DNA of 64,000 bases from Bradymonas sp963697525 (lineage in GTDB: Bacteria; Myxococcota_A; Bradymonadia; Bradymonadales; Bradymonadaceae). Made by a program: the position numbers and the translations under genes. The DNA lies in the NCBI GenBank assembly GCA_963697525.1, contig OY969087.1, forward strand, positions 1,798,001-1,862,000. Direction: 5' to 3'. The notes beneath the pieces are model-generated. The model was not told the origin of the DNA and ran no database searches. It saw only the letters and a program-made list of their open reading frames with translations. Shown here piece after piece: positions 61,227-64,000 of the stretch (its first letter is position 1; each line of letters begins with the position of its first letter).

Positions 61227-63362
61227 ATGACAGACACGAAATTTCCATTGGTCGACAAGCTCGAGCATATCGCTCAGAACCTGCGGTGGTGCTGGCAACC
61301 CGATGGCTGGCTGGTGTTCCGCGATCTGGATCCGGATTTGTGGCGCGAGACCAACCACAACCCCATCGCGTTTCTCGCCGAGCTGTCTGCCGAGGAGATC
61401 GAGCGGCGCGCCCAGCGCACCGCCGTGGCCAGTCGCATCCAGAACGCCTACCGCAAGCTCAACGATTATCTGAGCTCGTCGGGGCCGACGGTGTGCATGA
61501 ATGCCGGGCCCCTGCACACCAAGCCGGTGGCCTATTTCTGCGCGGAGTTTGGACTGCACGAGTCGCTGCCGATCTATTCGGGGGGGCTGGGCATCCTGGC
61601 CGGCGATCACATGAAGGCCTCCAGCGACCTGGGCATTCCCATCGTGGGCGTGGGGCTATTCTATCCGCTGGGCTATTTCAAGCAGGCCATCGACAGCAAC
61701 GGCTGGCAGCAAGAGGAGTATGGGCGCACCGACATCGAGATGTTGCCGCTGACCAAGGTGGTCGACGCCGACGGCAAGCCGATCACCGTGGAGGTCGAGG
61801 TCGGCGAGGGCAGCATCAAGGCCCATATCTGGCGCGCGCCGGTGGGGCGTAACCAGCTTCTGATGCTCGACTCGGACGTGCCCGGCAACAAGCCCGAAGA
61901 CCGCCAACTGACCAGCCAGTTGTACGGCGGCGACCAGCGCATGCGCATCCGCCAGGAGATCTTGCTGGGCATCGGCGGGGTGCGCGCCCTGGACGCGCTG
62001 GGGATCGCCCCGGGGGTCTACCACCTCAACGAGGGGCACAGCGCCTTTGCCACCTTCGAATTGGCCGCGCGCTACATGGATCGCGAGGGCATCTTCTTCG
62101 ACGAGGCGCGCGACAAGGTCGCCCGCAAGACCGTGTTTACCACCCACACCCCGGTGCCCGCCGGCCACGACCGCTTCCCCATCCAGCTCTTCGAGGAGAT
62201 GCTCGGCTGGCTGCGCCCGCGCCTGAAGCTCGACCACCGCGAGTTTCACGGCTTCGGGCGCATCGATCTGAACAACCCCAACGAGTCGTTTTGCATGACC
62301 GTGCTCGCCCTGAAGATGAGCCGGTATCGCAACGGGGTGAGCAACCTGCACGGCGAGGTCAGCCGGCGCATGTGGAAAGATCTGTGGCCCGAGCGCGAGG
62401 TCAAAGACGTGCCCATCGGCCACATCACCAACGGGGTGCACGTCAACTCGTTTCTGGCCCCGGAGCTGCGCACCCTGTACGACAAGCACCTCGAGCCGGG
62501 CTGGCAGAAGCATATGGAGAAGCCCGAGGCGTGGGCGGGGCTGAGCGAGGTGGCCGCCGGCGAGCTGTGGGAGACCCACCAGTTGCTCAAGGCCAAGCTC
62601 ATCGACTTCATTCGCTTCAAGGTCGAGCACCAGAAGGCCCCGCGCGGCGACGCCGACGCCCAGATCGTGCCCGGAAGCGGCTTCGACCCGGAGACGTTGA
62701 CCATCGGGTTCGCCCGCCGGTTCGCCACCTACAAGCGCGCCGACCTGATCATGCGCGACATGGAGCGCTTCAAGCAGATGATCGGCGACGCAGACCGGCC
62801 CATCCAGATCGTGTACGCCGGCAAGGCCCACCCGGCCGACGAGTACGGCAAGGCGCTCATCCAGAAGATCGTCAACGCGACCACCGACCCGGCCTTCGAG
62901 GGGCGGGTGGTGTTCTTGGCCGACTACGAGATGAACGTCGCCCGGCATATGCTCCAGGGCGTCGATCTGTGGCTGAACAACCCCCGTCGTCCTCAGGAGG
63001 CCTGCGGCACCAGCGGCCAGAAGGTCGTGCTCAACGGGGCGCTCAACTGCTCCATCCTCGACGGGTGGTGGGCCGAGGCCTACGATGGGCGCAACGGCTT
63101 CGCCATCGGCAACGGCACCGAATTTGCCGATCCCGGCCTCCAGGACGCCCACGACGCCAAGATGCTGTACGACGTCCTCGAAAACGAGGTCATCCCCCTG
63201 TATTACGATAAGGACGCCACCGGGATCCCGCGCGAGTGGATCGAGCGGGTCAAGTGGAGCATCATCAGTCTGGGCTGGAGGTTCAACGCCAGCCGCATGC
63301 TGCTCGACTACCTCAACCACGCCTACCTGCCGGCCATCGGGGCCACCAGCGTGGAGATGTAG
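61227..63362 (+). CDS. glgP: Alpha-glucan (glycogen) phosphorylase
   Basis: A 711-aa GT35 phosphorylase of the short bacterial type. Motifs include YFCAEFGLHESLPIYSGGLGILAGDHMKA, NEGHSAFATFELA, TTHTPVPAGHDRF, HITNGVHVNSF, GFARRFATYKRADLI and the PLP-lysine region EACGTSGQKVVLNGALN. It releases glucose-1-phosphate from glycogen and uses PLP. It is functionally linked to the frameshifted debranching enzyme at 3.7-6.1 kb. The start is ATG 61227. It is divergent from the lipid-kinase-like gene. Confidence 0.94.
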   Translation: MTDTKFPLVDKLEHIAQNLRWCWQPDGWLVFRDLDPDLWRETNHNPIAFLAELSAEEIERRAQRTAVASRIQNAYRKLNDYLSSSGPTVCMNAGPLHTKPVAYFCAEFGLHESLPIYSGGLGILAGDHMKASSDLGIPIVGVGLFYPLGYFKQAIDSNGWQQEEYGRTDIEMLPLTKVVDADGKPITVEVEVGEGSIKAHIWRAPVGRNQLLMLDSDVPGNKPEDRQLTSQLYGGDQRMRIRQEILLGIGGVRALDALGIAPGVYHLNEGHSAFATFELAARYMDREGIFFDEARDKVARKTVFTTHTPVPAGHDRFPIQLFEEMLGWLRPRLKLDHREFHGFGRIDLNNPNESFCMTVLALKMSRYRNGVSNLHGEVSRRMWKDLWPEREVKDVPIGHITNGVHVNSFLAPELRTLYDKHLEPGWQKHMEKPEAWAGLSEVAAGELWETHQLLKAKLIDFIRFKVEHQKAPRGDADAQIVPGSGFDPETLTIGFARRFATYKRADLIMRDMERFKQMIGDADRPIQIVYAGKAHPADEYGKALIQKIVNATTDPAFEGRVVFLADYEMNVARHMLQGVDLWLNNPRRPQEACGTSGQKVVLNGALNCSILDGWWAEAYDGRNGFAIGNGTEFADPGLQDAHDAKMLYDVLENEVIPLYYDKDATGIPREWIERVKWSIISLGWRFNASRMLLDYLNHAYLPAIGATSVEM

Positions 63363-63374
63363 CCAAGAGAGCGT

Positions 63375-64000
63375 TTAGGCGGTTTGCTGGCGCTTCATCG
63401 CCCGCTGCAGCTCTTCGTCGGACAGCCCGGAGTGGCCCTCGACGGTGATCGACTGGCTCTGGTCGGTGTTGAGGTCCTTGGCGGACACGTTGACGATGCC
63501 GTCGGTGTCGATCTCGAAGGCCACCTCGATGCGCGGCTTGCCCTTGGTCTGCGGGGGGATGCCGGTCAGGTTGAACATCCCCAATAACTTATTCTCGCTG
63601 GCCGCCTTGGACTCGCCCTGCAACACGGTGATCGTGACCATGTCCTGGTTGTCCTCGGTGGTGGTAAATACCTTGGTCTCGCGGGTGGGGATGGAGGTGT
63701 TCTTGCTGATGATCTTGCTGAAGCGGTCGCCGGCCACCCGGATGCCCAGGCTCAGCGGGGTGACGTCGAGCAGGATGACCTCTTTGACCTCCCCGCCTAG
63801 GATGCCCGACTGGATGGCCGCGCCCACGGCGACGACCTCGTCGGGGTTGACGCCCTTGCTGGGCTTTTTGCCGAAGATCTCCTCGACCTTCTCCTGAACC
63901 AGAGGCATCCGCGTCATGCCGCCGACGAGCAGCACGTCGGAGATGTCCGAGGGGCTGATATGGGCGTCCTTCATGGCCGTGCGGCACGGGGTCTCGAGGC
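63375..64000 (-). CDS. DnaK-type chaperone lacking the C-terminal lid (5' truncated by window edge)
   Basis: The visible 208 residues are the last part of a Hsp70 protein. LLVGGMTRMPLVQEKVEEIFGK, VNPDEVVAVGAAIQ and LLDVTPLSLGI belong to the ATPase end and linker. The substrate-binding beta domain follows, ending VEVAFEIDTDGIVNVSAKDLNT-like sequence and SITVEGHSGLSDEELQRAMKRQQTA. A normal DnaK continues for about 100 residues as the alpha-helical lid, but this frame stops 12 bp before the glgP stop. The N-terminal part is outside the window. A specialised lidless Hsp70 is likely; a truncation is also possible. Confidence 0.82.
   Translation of the reverse strand, partial: LETPCRTAMKDAHISPSDISDVLLVGGMTRMPLVQEKVEEIFGKKPSKGVNPDEVVAVGAAIQSGILGGEVKEVILLDVTPLSLGIRVAGDRFSKIISKNTSIPTRETKVFTTTEDNQDMVTITVLQGESKAASENKLLGMFNLTGIPPQTKGKPRIEVAFEIDTDGIVNVSAKDLNTDQSQSITVEGHSGLSDEELQRAMKRQQTA

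Overview
This window looks like chromosome from a high-GC, Gram-negative, didermic bacterium. A Myxococcota-type lineage is likely, possibly Bradymonadales. The grounds are a secreted protein with a MYXO-CTERM-like tail, many two-component genes, a sigma-54 activator with a matching promoter, numerous lipoproteins and a TonB-dependent receptor. No rRNA, phage, transposase or CRISPR array is visible. The taxonomic call is an inference.

Layout. 1-6.1 kb: the 3' part of msrA, a small lipoprotein, a tRNA-dihydrouridine synthase, a tandem universal stress protein, a small membrane protein and a frameshifted glycogen-debranching enzyme. 6.4-10.6 kb: an RpoH-like sigma factor, a PAS histidine kinase, a DUF523/TudS protein and a methyltransferase. 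10.6-15.9 kb: a self-contained operon of three membrane-protein genes plus histidine kinase plus NtrC-type activator, preceded by a consensus-quality sigma-54 promoter and an upstream palindrome. 16.5-23.2 kb: a small membrane protein, then a cytoplasmic molybdoenzyme operon (fused ferredoxin-NrfD, catalytic subunit, TorD chaperone). 23.4-26.3 kb: an OsmC protein and a decayed two-component cluster with deletions and a frameshift. 26.4-32 kb: a MYXO-CTERM secreted protein, an uncharacterised 567-aa protein, a GIY-YIG protein and a tRNA-Leu with an AAG anticodon. 32-51.5 kb: a CBS protein, acyl-CoA synthetase, large polytopic membrane proteins (two are tandem paralogues), RecD2 helicase, Nudix hydrolase, membrane sulfatase, rhomboid protease, adenosine deaminase, GlmU and cobalamin adenosyltransferase. 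51.8-60 kb: a prolyl oligopeptidase and a cobalamin-riboswitch-controlled set of three lipoproteins, one a beta-propeller, beside a toxin remnant, an antitoxin-like regulator and a TonB-dependent receptor. 60-64 kb: a lipid-kinase-like protein, glycogen phosphorylase and a DnaK that appears to lack its lid.

Themes. The best candidate for an undescribed system is the B12-riboswitch lipoprotein locus at 54.3-60.0 kb, whose gene content recalls the BtuG/BtuB uptake systems of Bacteroidetes. The second is the sigma-54 membrane-protein operon at 10.6-15.9 kb. Across the window, at least six families of palindromic or tandem repeats occur. They sit mainly at gene 3' ends, and several run into coding sequence: they supply linkers in three proteins, stop codons in others, and the lipoprotein signal peptide of the beta-propeller. 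Glycogen metabolism is represented at both ends (debranching enzyme at 3.7-6.1 kb, phosphorylase at 61.2-63.4 kb). Frameshifts at about 5.01 and 24.63 kb and two deletions at 24.9 and 25.75 kb may be real decay or assembly error.
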